From Chara braunii (Eukaryota > Streptophyta > Charophyceae > Charales > Characeae): a stretch of DNA of 20,621 nt. Below are positions 1 to 8,986 of this stretch, piece after piece. Position numbers and translations under genes: made by a program. Where the stretch lies: positions 181,801-202,421 of the forward strand of contig BFEA01000554.1 of the NCBI GenBank assembly GCA_003427395.1, in the 5' to 3' direction. The notes beneath the pieces were generated by a model. That model made no database searches. It worked only from the letters and a program-made list of their open reading frames with translations, and had not been told where the DNA came from. Each line of letters begins with the position of its first letter. The stretch's first letter is position 1.

Positions 1-938
1 CTCTCTCTCCTGTTCGTCGTTTGTTTGATCCTGTGTAACGAGCTGACAATAGCGCGGAGCTTCGCTCTTTTGTCTGAGAAGGAACAGAAATCTTGAAAGG
101 TCCTGCAAGGTAGCTTCTCTTCTGCCAACTTCTCCTTGATTCTTCATTTTTGGCTCGACTAGAAACCGGGCAGGCCGTGAGCTTGCCACTACTCTGGTCC
201 CAATGAACTCGATTGAGTTCGAGTTGTCGTCCGTACGGATCAGCTGCAACTTCGTGCCATAGCTCTCCTCAAACTTAGCAAAAATCTCTTCAGCCTTTCG
301 CCAAGTACTATCACCTCTCCTATCCGCAATCACCGCTGCTGCGACGTCGTCCATAAATCGAGATCCGTGAAATAGGCATCTGTCCTTGCCCAGAGACTGC
401 ATGAAGCATGTCTCGTACTTGGCGCAGAGAATGCATGTTCAGGGCAGGGCTGGACTTCTTGCCCATCTGTATCCCCATCCTTTGCTTGAACACTTCTCCT
501 CTACAGACCGCATAGGTGTGATCGGGCTCAAATCTCATGGGCGATCGGCGGATCTCCCCCCCTCCTGCGCCTCCCACAGAAATTGACAGCCTCCACTTTG
601 CTGGAGTGGAGGCCGATCGTCGTGAAGTAACTTCTGATAAGCTCGAAGCTCAGCTGCATGAAGCTGGCAGGGGCAATCGGCCGCCACTTCAGAAGATCTT
701 TGTGCTTGGGTAGGACGTAGTACGCCTTTCCAAGCTTTCCTTTTGTGTCCCAAGATGCCACGGCCTCGAGACCTGCCTTGCAGTAGTATTCGCAGGCTGC
801 CTTTAATACTTCTCTCTCATGCGCTGCAACTGGTACATAGGCCACATTCAGTATGAACATCTTCTGTACGCCGATCTGATATGTTGACGGCCATATCAGC
901 ACTATGCCTCCTGGATTGTGGTCAACTGATGGACCCAC
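1..938 (-). pseudogene. Degenerate reverse transcriptase fragment, possibly Penelope-like
   Basis: Reading the minus strand, RT-like motifs appear in order but in three frames. In the frame of 938-528 is LPKHKDLLKWRPIAP, which fits the RT fingers motif LPK..K....RPI. In the frame of 577-320 is FKQRMGIQMGKKSSPAL, matching the F..Q..G..MG...SP.L block. In a third frame, from about 436 down to base 1, is LCAKYETCFMQSL, then RFMDDV at about 360-343, a YxDD catalytic box with F for Y. It continues as SNSIEFIGTRV and stays open to the window edge. Q..G..MG...SP together with R(Y/F)xDD and a following IEF(L/I)G/D block is the pattern of Penelope-like RTs. Group II intron or other RT families are not excluded. 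No GIY-YIG domain can be checked because the end lies outside the window. Two frame changes make it non-functional as sequenced. Confidence 0.6.
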
Positions 939-1826
939 AAGATGGGAGAGAGAGCATAGCCTTCGCCGCTTTCACCTTGTCTTCTTGAGTCGCCATCGGC
1001 TGTCCATCGGGGGGGGTTAAGAAGGCAGCAAAATGTGACCTTCCCACGATTAAGTGCACCCTGAATGCAATCATCTATGTTGCTCACAAAAACATAGACG
1101 AGGAGTCCTGCAGAGAAGGCCACATTACCCGGAATGCAATCATCAGTGTCGAGGAGTCCTACGGAGATACAGTTGTTTTACTCCCCAGGGCTCTTGCTTG
1201 AGTCCTTGGAAGATTGCCAACTTGATCTGCACGCTTCCGCCATCTTCCGCCGGCTTGATGATGTTCTTGTGCAAGGAATATGAGCGAGAGTGGTAAACAG
1301 AATTGCAAGTTGCGAAATCACGAAGTAGCTCAGATAGTCATGAACCAAGCAGAGAGTGCAATGCAGCAAGATACCGTCCAAATAAGAGCAATACAATGAA
1401 CTCAGCTGTCAATGTTGCCACTCTCTGCTCACACCAACACTGTATCCAATGTCGCACTTACTGTCTGGCGCCCAGCGCCCAGCCTATCTAGCCTATCTAC
1501 GTTCTTGCAACTGGATCACTTTGAAGTCGAAGACCAATGTACGTGACATCAACACCAATGCCGACCACCAGTATACACCAGGTACGATCTCTCTTCTCCA
1601 CTCATCACCCCTTGGATCCCCTCTTCATGCGCCTCCTACCCGAAGACCACCATCGCCATCACCTACCCTGCACCCCAGCTGCTCGGCAATGGCTGCTGTG
1701 CGCCCGCTGCCTCAGCAGCGTCCTTCTCACCACTGCGCCCGTGCGCGCGTCCGACCAGCAGCGCCCATGCACACCCTTGCGCAGCAACGCAGCAGCGTGT
1801 CCGCATTGCCTGCCTAGCAGGGTAAA
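939..1826. other. Non-coding stretch between two retroelement relics
   Basis: No coding region is recognised here. It holds a short diverged direct repeat (see 1063-1160) and, from about 1600 to 1815, a C-rich tract whose translations are low-complexity proline, serine, alanine and histidine. On the minus strand, 1123-902 is open and directly precedes the RT relic. It may be an eroded upstream part of that element, but no motif supports this. Confidence 0.5.
1063..1160. repeat. Short diverged direct repeat, one unit with a hairpin insert
   Basis: The block GAATGCAATCATC occurs at 1063-1075 and 1132-1144. In each case it is followed by CGAGGAGTCCT, at 1099-1109 and 1150-1160. In the first unit the two blocks are separated by 23 bases holding an inverted repeat (CTATGTT...AACATAG). 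In the second unit only 5 bases separate them. It reads as a duplication followed by gain or loss of the hairpin segment. Confidence 0.6.
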
Positions 1827-1944
1827 TCAGTGGCTAATCAGACAGTGTATTAAGTCTTCTCGTTCCTGATCCGAGCAGGCTTTGCAGATATCGGAGCTGT
1901 TTGGATCGTCTTTCCTTCTTCTAACGTGCAGCCACTGATTTACC
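1821..1944. repeat. 15-bp perfect inverted repeat at the LINE 3' limit
   Basis: GGTAAATCAGTGGCT at 1821-1835 is the exact reverse complement of AGCCACTGATTTACC at 1930-1944, with 94 bases between. The right arm lies inside the zinc-finger relic (the LPVNQWL codons). The left arm sits just beyond the last recognisable LINE codon. Confidence 0.8.
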
Positions 1945-2211
1945 GGCAGGGAAGCGTATGCTACGAGCGACTGCATGCTTCTGAGTTTGATTGGTCTTAT
2001 GGTTCTGTTTTTTTTTTTCCCACAGGATCCTGGATATTTGTTCCGAGTCAACGCCGATTAGCTTTCCCCACCTGGCCTTGATTACTGGTTCCGGGTCCTT
2101 TGTTTTCAATAACATTTTGTAACCTAGCTTGACCGTATGCTCAGAAATTGGAGTAGGTGGTATGTTGATTCTGTCTCTCTGTGAGAGCCAGGCCCCATTC
2201 CTGTGGGTCAA
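1827..2211 (-). pseudogene. LINE ORF2 C-terminal tail with zf-RVT-like zinc-binding relic
   Basis: From 2211 one frame reads TVKLGYKMLL, then ARWGKLIG and ISRILWE, which fits the region before the zinc-binding domain of plant LINE RTs (W...Y..L...W.....K...FLW). At the 11-T run 2008-2018 the frame changes. The second frame gives LPVNQWLHVRRRK, then CKACSDQEREDLIHCL, which fits zf-RVT (C..C...E...H). A final cysteine is not seen, and a stop follows at 1829-1827. The domain normally lies at the C-terminus of ORF2. The T-run indel could be biological or a homopolymer sequencing error. Confidence 0.8.
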
Positions 2212-3421
2212 ATTGTAGGTCCTGAATTGATGTTTCGATCTGAAAATTTTGTTTCGGCCAGCTTCCGATCACTCTTACTTTGCGAAGTGTGAATACTTGT
2301 GCAGCGTTGTTGTTTGTAGATCTAAGTTTATAATGAAAAGGTTCATCTGGCTTTCTCCACTGAATAGGAAAGGACGTGAAAATAGCCATTGGCCCCTGTC
2401 TTGCTTGTCTGTGAGAGAATTGGTATGCCCTTGTCGGAGTGTTGTCCTGGATTAGGATTTCCCATTCCCCTGGTTTCCAGGTGAACTCCTCTTTGAGCAG
2501 TTCTTTCTAACTTTCTGGAATGCTTTGTATGATCTTCTGCAAATTCTCATCTCTGTGGTGGCGGCCTTTCAGCCTATCTTTGAGGTCATCTTTATCCAGC
2601 CAGTTTTTCCTTTTGTCATTCCATATATCCCTCACTCTCCAAATCCCATTCTTGATCCATGTTAACCACCTGCTGCCCGTATGGGATAAAGTCCAGGGGT
2701 GGTTCCCTTCATCTCAGATCCACTGGTTCCCAAAGAGTGGTTGTCTTAGTACTACTTCTTTTGTCTTAGGTCTGATTAGTTTGCTTGGCATGATTTCTCT
2801 CCAAATTTGTAGCAAGGCTGTCCAATAGGGTAAGGAACCTTACTCCTAACATGGAGTTTCTCCTCTCCCTTGCCTCCTCCTTCCTGTTTTCGGACTCCAG
2901 TCTTTGTTCATCACCCAGAAAAGGCCTGACATATTGGGGGGGCTTGATGTTGGTGCCAAGCTTCTATTACTGTCTAGAGCCATCTTGTTCTAAGCTAGCG
3001 ATTGATTGGTCAACAGTTCGATTATCCATTTGGTTTGGAGAGCTTTTGACTCTTGTCTGGGGTCTATTATCCCCAAGCCTCCTTGAGTTGGTCTCCTTGT
3101 GATACACTGCCATGCTACTTTTGGTATGTAGGTATCTTTGTTGGGGTCCCCTGACCATAAGTATGCTCTCGCTTTCCGATTCAGGTCTTTGATTGTCTAG
3201 TCGGGGATGGTCCAGATCGAGGCGATGTACCACATCATGGAGCATATGGAGGTGTTGATGATTAGCGCATGGCCCAACAGGGATGTAAAGGTCTGGCTCC
3301 ATGTTCCCATTTTGTTAATTTGGCTGGTCAGTAGGTTCTGAGTCATCTGAGGGGCCGGGCCGTCCTTTGATATTGGAATTCCCAGGTATCTTGTGGGGGA
3401 CTCCGGCCTTTCCCATGTCAT
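2141..3421 (-). pseudogene. LINE ORF2 region downstream of the RT catalytic core
   Basis: This is one continuous frame on the minus strand with in-frame stops. It starts with SPTRYLGIPIS, the YLGxxxx block after the RT core. It continues through LNRKARAYLWSGD and IPKVAWQCI, then QGGLGIID (about 3084-3065), the GGLG block of plant LINE RTs. Further on it is Trp-rich and basic (WTWIKNGIWRVRDIWND region near 2640). In-frame stops lie at 3199-3197 (TAG), 2992-2990 (TAG), 2848-2846 (TAG), 2842-2840 (TAA), 2716-2714 (TGA) and 2509-2507 (TAG). Apart from these the frame holds for about 1.28 kb, so decay here was mainly by substitution. The frame differs from the RT core, with the switch at the G run near 3460. 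Confidence 0.88.
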
Positions 3422-3428
3422 GTTAGCT

Positions 3429-4310
3429 TCAGGGCCTTGGAGCTGGGAAGGGGGGGGGGNGGGGGGGGTCTTCCAACAACAACCATCCTATTGTCTTTCC
3501 CCATTTTATCTTCATCTCTGATGCTAGTCTGAATGCTTCAATTGCTCTGACTAGTGATGCCATGGAAGAGTTTGAAGCTCGTCTAAGCACTGTAAGCAGT
3601 GTAAGGTCGTCTGGGAACATGATTACTGTGGGAAATGCTATGTGATGAGGGGAGCGTACGTTCATTTCCGGTAGTCTTCGAGTAGACGGGTCTTTGTGCA
3701 GGAAAAAGGCTATGGCCTCCATGACAAAAAGGAAAATGGGTGGAGCTAGGGGGTCCCCTTGTCGCACAAATTTGGAAATCTGATAGCTTTCTGATAGTAG
3801 CCCGTTAATATGGACACAGCCAGACGTGTCATTGTATAGAACTTTAACCCACTTCCCGAAATTTGGGCTCACACCCATCTTTTCCATGCTTGCATCTAGG
3901 AAGGCCCAGTTTACCTGATCGTATGCCTTTGCGAAGTCGAAGAAAAATATCGCTGCGCTGATCTTTTTCTCTGTAATTTTCTTTGAGGCCTCGTTTAAGG
4001 TCATGACATTATCGAGAATGTATCGTCCTGGTATGAATCCAGCCTGATCTATGTGAAAGGGTTTGTCGTTTAGATCCATGATTCTGAAGGCCAAGGCCCT
4101 TGCTAGAATTTTGTAGGGGGGCGTGAGCAGGGAGATCGGCCTATAGTTCCTGATGTCTTCTCACTCACCCTTTTTATAGAGAAGTGTGACAACACTAGTA
4201 CTTAAGAGTTTCTCCCATTCCCTCTTTTTCCCAACAGTCGATTTTGGAAGTCCGTCTATACTCGGAGTCTTGTGGCTGTTCATGCTCCGGACTGCAAAAA
4301 GTAGCTCTTC
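3429..4310 (-). pseudogene. LINE reverse transcriptase core
   Basis: This copies element RNA into DNA at a nicked target. Between 4310 and 4095 the frame reads EELLFAVRSMN, then DGLP, YKKGE, a TGA stop (4163-4161) and RNYRPISLLTPPYKIL. From 4094 it is open for 221 residues. Counted from 4094, DQAGFIPGR is at 16-24, motif A FFDFAKAYD at 51-59, motif B RQGDPLAPPIF at 111-121 and the catalytic box FPDD at 160-163 (3617-3606). The usual residue in that box is Ala, giving FADD. Here it is Pro, with both Asp kept. The frame runs into a G homopolymer containing an N (3451-3468), where it ends in meaningless Pro-rich sequence. The true continuation is in another frame from 3421. Confidence 0.93.
3448..3468. 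other. G homopolymer with an undetermined base
   Basis: The plus strand shows nine G (3451-3459), an N at 3460 and eight more G. It falls exactly where the LINE RT changes frame. The run length, and so the frameshift, may be an assembly artefact. Confidence 0.85.
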
Positions 4311-5590
4311 CTAAGTTAGAGGTTTGTCTAAGTTGTATGCCTGCTCTTTTGAGAGGGTCTTGTCCAAATATTTCAGCATCCTTGATCTAGCTTCCCTAAC
4401 ATGAGACGGAGTGGTGGACGGTGTCTTAGATTGGTAGAGGTCTTTGTAAAAGCTTTTTGCGACTTCTAACATCCCTTCGCTGTTTGAATGGGTTGCCCGT
4501 TGACCTGTTTGTTCTTTGAGTCCCTCAATTGCGCTAGATCTGCTGCTGGCTTTTATTATGGCGAAGAAATGTTTGGACATTTCTTCATTTAGTTCTAGGT
4601 CTGTCATTCTGGCTCTGATTTGAAGGCCTCTCAATTCCCACAGACGCCACACCGCTAGTTCCACCCTAGCTTTCGGAAAGACTTCTGTATACATAGGGGA
4701 GGTGGGGTTGGTGGCTAGGTTGTTTTCTGCAATTCTGAGGGCTGTTTCCAGCATGTGCTTTTGCTGTTTCCTGTCGTTTGCCAGTTTTCTTGATATTCTT
4801 GCTGCTGTTTGAGCCAGTCTGAGGTAGCTATCCTGAAACCTCTCCCATCGTCCTTGACCAGGTAGGCATCCCTCCTTCAAGTTCCGCCACCCCTTGATGA
4901 TGTTCTCCTGGAATTCCACACTCAGCTGAAGGGAGTTATTCAGTTTGTGGAAGCTTCTTCCTTTTCCTATGCGTCGGACGAAGCTGATGATCAGTTCAAT
5001 TGGTTTGTGATCGAGGCCTGGGTAGGGGGCGAGGGTCAATATCTCTGCCTCCTTGACTGTTCCCATGAGGTGCTCTGATACGAGAACGTAATCAATTCGA
5101 GGGAAAGTTGTATGATGGGCGTGATTCTTCTTGACCAAGGATAAATCTTTGGTTGATGGATGCAAAGTTTGGTAAGGATCGATCAAGTTGTAATCCATGA
5201 TCAGTTTCTGGACCAGAGCTGCCTCCTGTGATGTCTTTTGTGCTGTTGACCTAGAGATCCGGTCATTGGCCGGGTCTAACGTTGCATTACAGTCCCCTGC
5301 GAGCATACATGCTGATAGAGGCGGGATTAGGTTGCCTAGAGAGTGGATGAACGCTGATCTGTTGGTGGGTTCATTAGGGGCGTAGATGTTGATTAGCCTG
5401 AAATCTTCTTCTTTCCATTTCAGGTCCATGAGGCACCATCTGCCATTCTCATTGCCCGCTTCTATATGGATGACTGCCCCTGCTGAATATAATTTGGAAG
5501 TCTTTGGGACTAAGATTGTTGTTCTTTCTCTTTTTATGGATAGCAGAAGTAAAATGGAGCGGGCATGACGACAGCTTAGATTACTATCAA
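4311..5590 (-). pseudogene. LINE endonuclease (EEP/AP-endonuclease fold), N-terminus missing
   Basis: In the intact element this domain nicks target DNA to prime reverse transcription. From the Met at 5429 the frame is open for 372 residues. INIYAPN is at 13-19, AGDCNATLDPANDR at 44-57, PRIDYVLVS at 110-118 and LDHKPIEL at 139-146. These are the conserved Asn/Asp and SDH-type blocks of the exonuclease-endonuclease-phosphatase fold, with L in place of S before DH. The same frame is open upstream to about 5590 and includes SAGAVIHIEAG, the usual GGVAI-like strand. The Met at 5429 is therefore internal, not the real start. The N-terminal block with the catalytic Glu (QE motif) is not seen. Residues 150-372 are the helical linker towards RT. 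A TAG at 4313-4311 breaks the link to the RT in the same frame. Confidence 0.9.
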
Positions 5591-6142
5591 GACTTAGAAA
5601 GGAAGAAGGACTATAAACTTTTGTTTAAAGACTGGTTGAATATTGATCCCTCCTTCCTCCTATGCCCCCCTGCGGACTTTCCGGACCCCTTCCCGCCCCA
5701 CCCCCTCTCCCTTACTGAGTACTTCACATAAAAGGAAAGAGGTGGTAGTCCGGTGGCCCCTGGACACAACCACACTCACAGGTGATACCTGGCAGCTTAG
5801 GGACACTTCAATGACATACCCCCCTAAAGGAGGGTGGGAGTTTAAACAGTAGAGGCACCAGTAAAAACAACAGCCTTCTGGGCGGCAACAGGCCTATTTG
5901 ATTTCATATTTGATTTCATGAGCTACGACACTAAAAGAGATCAAAGCTAGCCGCTGCTCAGGGCGAAGGAAGGACTAGTGTATAAGTGATGTATCTGGCG
6001 CCGGGTTAAGGCGAAGAGGTTCTCCCTTCCCCCCAACATCCTGCTCAGTCAATCCCCTGGACCCCAGGGTAATCAATGCCGGCAGGAACTTCTCAGGCAC
6101 TCCTCACTACTATGCTCCAGATAATTTCAAATTTCAGTCAAT
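5591..6142. other. Unassigned stretch upstream of the LINE relic
   Basis: No family is recognised. A 69-residue plus-strand frame at 5643-5852 has a varied composition in its second half (TGDTWQLRDTSMTYPP). It has no identifiable motif and no visible continuation, so I do not call it a gene. A C-rich tract lies at 5660-5710. A small foldback, CCCCCCT..AGGAGGG, lies at about 5819-5835. Confidence 0.4.
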
Positions 6143-6288
6143 GTCAGGGGCGCTGGACCCGTTTTCCAGCAGGTGCTGCTCCCCACCAATAGATGGAGCT
6201 AACCCCAGGTGCTAGCGGTGTCTGCTCTTATCAGCACCACTAGCACTGATGGAGGAATGTTAAAAAAGAAAAAAAGAAAAAAAAAAAG
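6143..6288 (+). mobile_element. A-tailed SINE-like repeat, copy 1
   Basis: This matches the reverse complement of the repeats at 8305-8430 and 8669-8790. Shared blocks include TTTTCCAGCAGGTG, CCCCACCAATAGATGGAGC and GTGTCTGCTCTTATCAGCA. It ends in an interrupted A tail (about 6261-6288). Near the 3' end is a 12-bp stem, GTGCTAGCGGTG (6209-6220) with CACCACTAGCAC (6235-6246). A smaller stem, GCTGGA...TCCAGC, lies upstream of it. An A tail behind a stem-loop is the form of a LINE-mobilised non-coding retroposon. No pol III A or B boxes were identified and the 5' end is unclear, so 'SINE-like' refers to form only. It could be the 3' end of a longer LINE. Confidence 0.65.
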
Positions 6289-7039
6289 ATTGCTGTTCTT
6301 TGATTCCTGGTGATTCGGCGAACGCGCCGCGGGTTAGCGCAATTTTTTTGCAGCGCTATGTTTCGCACCACACCGCCGCGCCATCACCGAGTAACGCCCC
6401 TCGGGTGAGCCGCTCTCTGCAAGCAAACGCTGAGAACCATGTCACACGGGAGAGTGGGCGTAGCCTGGCATCTAGGCATGCAAGGCAATCTTCACGTGAA
6501 GCTGGAGAAAAATCCGACGGCTATCACACCGTCCGTTCATCATAATGGAAGGTGGGATAGCGCCTATGGGATCTGTGGATCTCATCGAGACTAAGAGGAA
6601 TAGGGCAAAAGAGGCGACAAGACGAGAGAGATTTGGACAGAATCTTGCCGCCTTAAGACTCACTCAAAGTTGTATACGGTAGACTAAGATTCGCGAGCGG
6701 GTACAGGAGCGAAGGAGAGCGAAGGAGGGAGCTACAAGACAAAGGTCCACTACGACTACAAGACAAAAGTTACAACGAATTTTCTTGTGGACAACCAAGA
6801 GGAATAGGAAGAGGGTGGATACTATCCAACCGCTCGCTGGGACCAGATGAACGGTGGGATAGGGCAAACAGGGCTTAGATTCCTCTACGAGGAAGGCGAG
6901 GAGAGTAGTGAGAGAGAGAAGTGAGAGTGATTCAGCAAGGGGGCAGGTCCTAAAAAGGAAAGGCGTTTTCTGCCCGTGAATATTAGCAGCATCCTACCGA
7001 AGAGGACCAGGGAGAACTGACGCAATTGTAAGAAGACTG

Positions 7040-7074
7040 TAACACGCCTTTCCAATCACGGAAAAGGTGTGTTA
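7040..7074. repeat. Hairpin, 14/15-bp arms
   Basis: TAACACGCCTTTCC (7040-7053) and GGAAAAGGTGTGTTA (7060-7074) are inverted repeats with a 6-base loop. They differ by one G.U-type position and one extra base. A nested foldback follows at about 7079-7111 (CCTCA, GAACC, GGTTC, TGAGG). Confidence 0.65.
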
Positions 7075-7280
7075 CGGCCTCACGGAACCCTGTGGTTCAC
7101 TGACATGAGGAGACATATGCAACAAATCTATTAAGGGCGACTCTCAACAGCGAGTGAATGTGACTGCATCAGCGTCCAAGAGAAGGCGAGCTGGCTCTGT
7201 TTTTCTAATTCTACAAGGGCCCTACATAGGAGTGAACCTTTCCTACAACCGAGTCCAGAGAGAGACAAGAGTGTATACGC

Positions 7281-7318
7281 TTCACCAGGTGAAACCCTGC
7301 CTAGGACATCAGGCAGGG
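7281..7318. repeat. Two adjacent short perfect palindromes
   Basis: TTCACCAGGTGAA (7281-7293) is a 6-bp palindrome around one base. CCCTGCCT (7295-7302) and AGGCAGGG (7311-7318) form a perfect 8-bp stem with an 8-base loop. CTAG occurs 18 bases downstream. No other helitron feature supports an end there. Confidence 0.6.
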
Positions 7319-8278
7319 CGAGAACAAGGGCGATACTAGACGGCATCGAAGAGAAGATCCGTTTGAGTCCAAGCCAGCTGGAGGGTGCGATCGTGTGACC
7401 ATCGTGTCAAAGCCAGCGGCAACTACCCAACCAGCCACTACAAAAGTGTTCGTCACTTGAGGCATTCTTCCCACCTCTGACACCCCCCCAGTGCCCCCAC
7501 CCACCCCGACAGCGGACTAACGCAATATAACCCCTCGTTAATCTTCTCTCCTCTTTCACTGAGATCCCACTAATATCCCACTAACCACTTCTATTCCCAC
7601 GACTCATCCCACTGAATATCCTACCTCGCTAACTTCCCTCCAATATACCTTTCCACCTCATCCCACCCCAACCCACCTTCATTAGGTAAATTCGTGAATC
7701 TATACCAAATCTATACCCATCTATTCCCTTCTACCCCCGCCTTCTACCCCGCCGGTGTTTTTTTTTTTCCGCGTTGCCAGACTGGGGTTTTCCCCTTGTT
7801 TTTCCTCTACTCCCTCACGGCCTCGCCCTCTCCCCCCCTCTAGTTTACAGCTTACAGATTGCCTCCACAGCATTGTCCCCGCAGTAACGAGGCTTGGTTC
7901 TCAACGAACCTGGCAATATCCCCACAGGGTTTGCCAATGTTAAACAGTCGATCCTGCTTCAGCACAGCGCACATGGCTAGTTCCTGTGAAGGCCGTGAAA
8001 CGGGCCCTTTTAAATAGGCACTTCAAAACAACAATCATGCGGCCCGTTATCAACAAATGGGAAAGACAACAATGAACATCATCGATAATGAAGCTTTAAG
8101 ATTCCTGACTGAAAAAACAAAAGTGGAAGGAGAGCTAATTACAGAGAAACAGATAACAGAAGGGAAGGAAGAAGAAGTAATTGTGTGGAAATACCCCAAT
8201 GGGAAGGTGGCAGAACTGGACGACTTGCATGAGAGACATGGTGTGGTTTTCAACTTTGCTCGCAATGGAGCGGATGTC

Positions 8279-8628
8279 TTTTTTTTTTTTTTTTTTTTTT
8301 TTTTGAAACACCCCAAGTAGTTGCTAGTGATGCTGATAAGAGCAGACACCACTAGCAAACTGGGGGAGGCTCCATCTATTGGTGGGGAGCATCACCTGCT
8401 GGAAAACGGATCCAGCGTCCCTGAAAACAATCAAATGTCATATTACATGCCATGTGTCCATCCTACTCTAATCTTTGACAATTAATGAGCCAGCATGATG
8501 GCACGCTCCTGGTCAGTTTATTAAGCTGACATGCCACGTGTCGATCCTACTGTAATCCTTGACAGCTAATGATCTGGCACGATGGCACGCTCCATTCAAG
8601 TTATTGAGCAGCATTGATCGCCCTCGAC
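8279..8628 (-). mobile_element. A-tailed SINE-like repeat, copy 2 (minus orientation)
   Basis: A 26-T run (8279-8304) is the A tail of a minus-strand element. The body (8311-8628) shares its 3' portion with copy 1 at 6143-6288. Its terminal stem is TTGCTAGTGATG (8321-8332) with CACCACTAGCAA (8347-8358), in plus-strand letters. The upstream part holds an internal duplication of about 84 bp (starts 8446 and 8530), including GGCACGATGGCACGCTCC-type blocks. It lies inside the ORF1-like gene. No convincing target-site duplication was found. Confidence 0.68.
8446..8613. repeat. Internal ~84-bp tandem duplication within copy 2
   Basis: Both units open with CATGCCAYGTGTC and share ATCCTACT.TAATC.TTGACA and GATGGCACGCTCC. 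They start at 8446 and 8530. The same pair recurs in copy 3 at 8804 and 8888, so it predates the 358-bp duplication. Confidence 0.75.
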
Positions 8629-8668
8629 CGAGGGGATTAACTGCTCATTGTAGTCGAAAAAAATACAA

Positions 8669-8986
8669 CCCCAAGTAGTTGTTAGTGATGCTGATAAGAG
8701 CAGACACCACTAGCAAACTGGGGGAGGCTCCATCTATTGGTGGGGAGCATCACCTGCTGGAAAACGGGTCCAGCGTCCTTGAAAACAATCAAATGTCATA
8801 TTACATGCCACGTGTTCATCCTACTCTAATCTTTGACAATTAATGAGCCAGCACGATGGCACGCTCCTGGTCAGTTTATTAAGCTGACATGTCACGTGTC
8901 GATCCTACTGTAATCCTTGACAGCTAATGATCTGGCACGATGGCACGCTCCATTCAAGTTATTGAGCAGCATTGATCGCCCTCGAC
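8669..8986 (-). mobile_element. SINE-like repeat, copy 3 (tandem duplicate of copy 2)
   Basis: This is a direct duplicate of 8311-8628 at a constant offset of 358 bases with no indels seen. By eye about seven positions differ, and all are transitions. It lacks the long T run. Instead it is preceded by a short A run and ATACAAC. The right limit, at CTCGAC (8981-8986), is shared exactly with copy 2 (8623-8628). ORF1-like coding sequence resumes immediately after it. Confidence 0.8.

Larger units (their letters stand above)
1827..5590 (-). mobile_element. Non-LTR retrotransposon (LINE, L1-like), degenerate ORF2
   Basis: This is one decayed ORF2 on the minus strand. Its order is apurinic-type endonuclease (5429-4311), reverse transcriptase (about 4310-3460), C-terminal region with the QGGLGIID block (3421-2141), then a zinc-finger relic (about 2010-1827). 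This is the usual plant L1-like order. The endonuclease and RT share a frame and are separated by a TAG (4313-4311) and a TGA (4163-4161). The frame changes at the G run with an N near 3460, again near 2140-2210, and again at the T run 2008-2018. The endonuclease N-terminus with its catalytic Glu is not recognisable. Neither poly(A) tail nor target-site duplication was found, so the outer limits are the limits of recognisable coding sequence. Confidence 0.93.
6289..8056. other. Unassigned non-coding stretch with hairpins
   Basis: No protein family is recognised. The segment 6540-6850 (plus) has a basic, interrupted reading with many Arg and Lys codons but no motif. Between 7040 and 7320 there are several inverted repeats, listed separately. 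From about 7470 to 7850 the strand is C/T-rich and ends with a T run near 7760. Just before the ORF1-like gene, AACGGGCC (7999-8006) and GGCCCGTT (8041-8048) form an 8-bp inverted repeat flanking TTTTAAATA. That could be a TATA-like element, but nothing else supports a promoter. Confidence 0.45.

Noticed and set aside
1449-1869. Overlapping plus-strand frames rich in Pro, His and Ser
   Set aside because: The composition follows from a C-rich tract. There is no motif or conserved pattern, and the region overlaps the 3' limit of the LINE relic.
5994-6012. TGGCGCCGGGTT resembling a tRNA-Lys-type primer-binding site
   Set aside because: Only the first seven bases fit, and no LTR or gag is nearby on this strand.
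7295-7339. Helitron-like 3' end (hairpin then CTAG)
   Set aside because: The hairpin is 18 bases from CTAG, which is too far. There is no Rep/helicase coding and no matching 5' TC end.
8057-8320. An 87-residue protein ending in a Phe run
   Set aside because: The Phe codons are the T run of an inserted A-tailed repeat. Only the part to 8278 belongs to the older gene.
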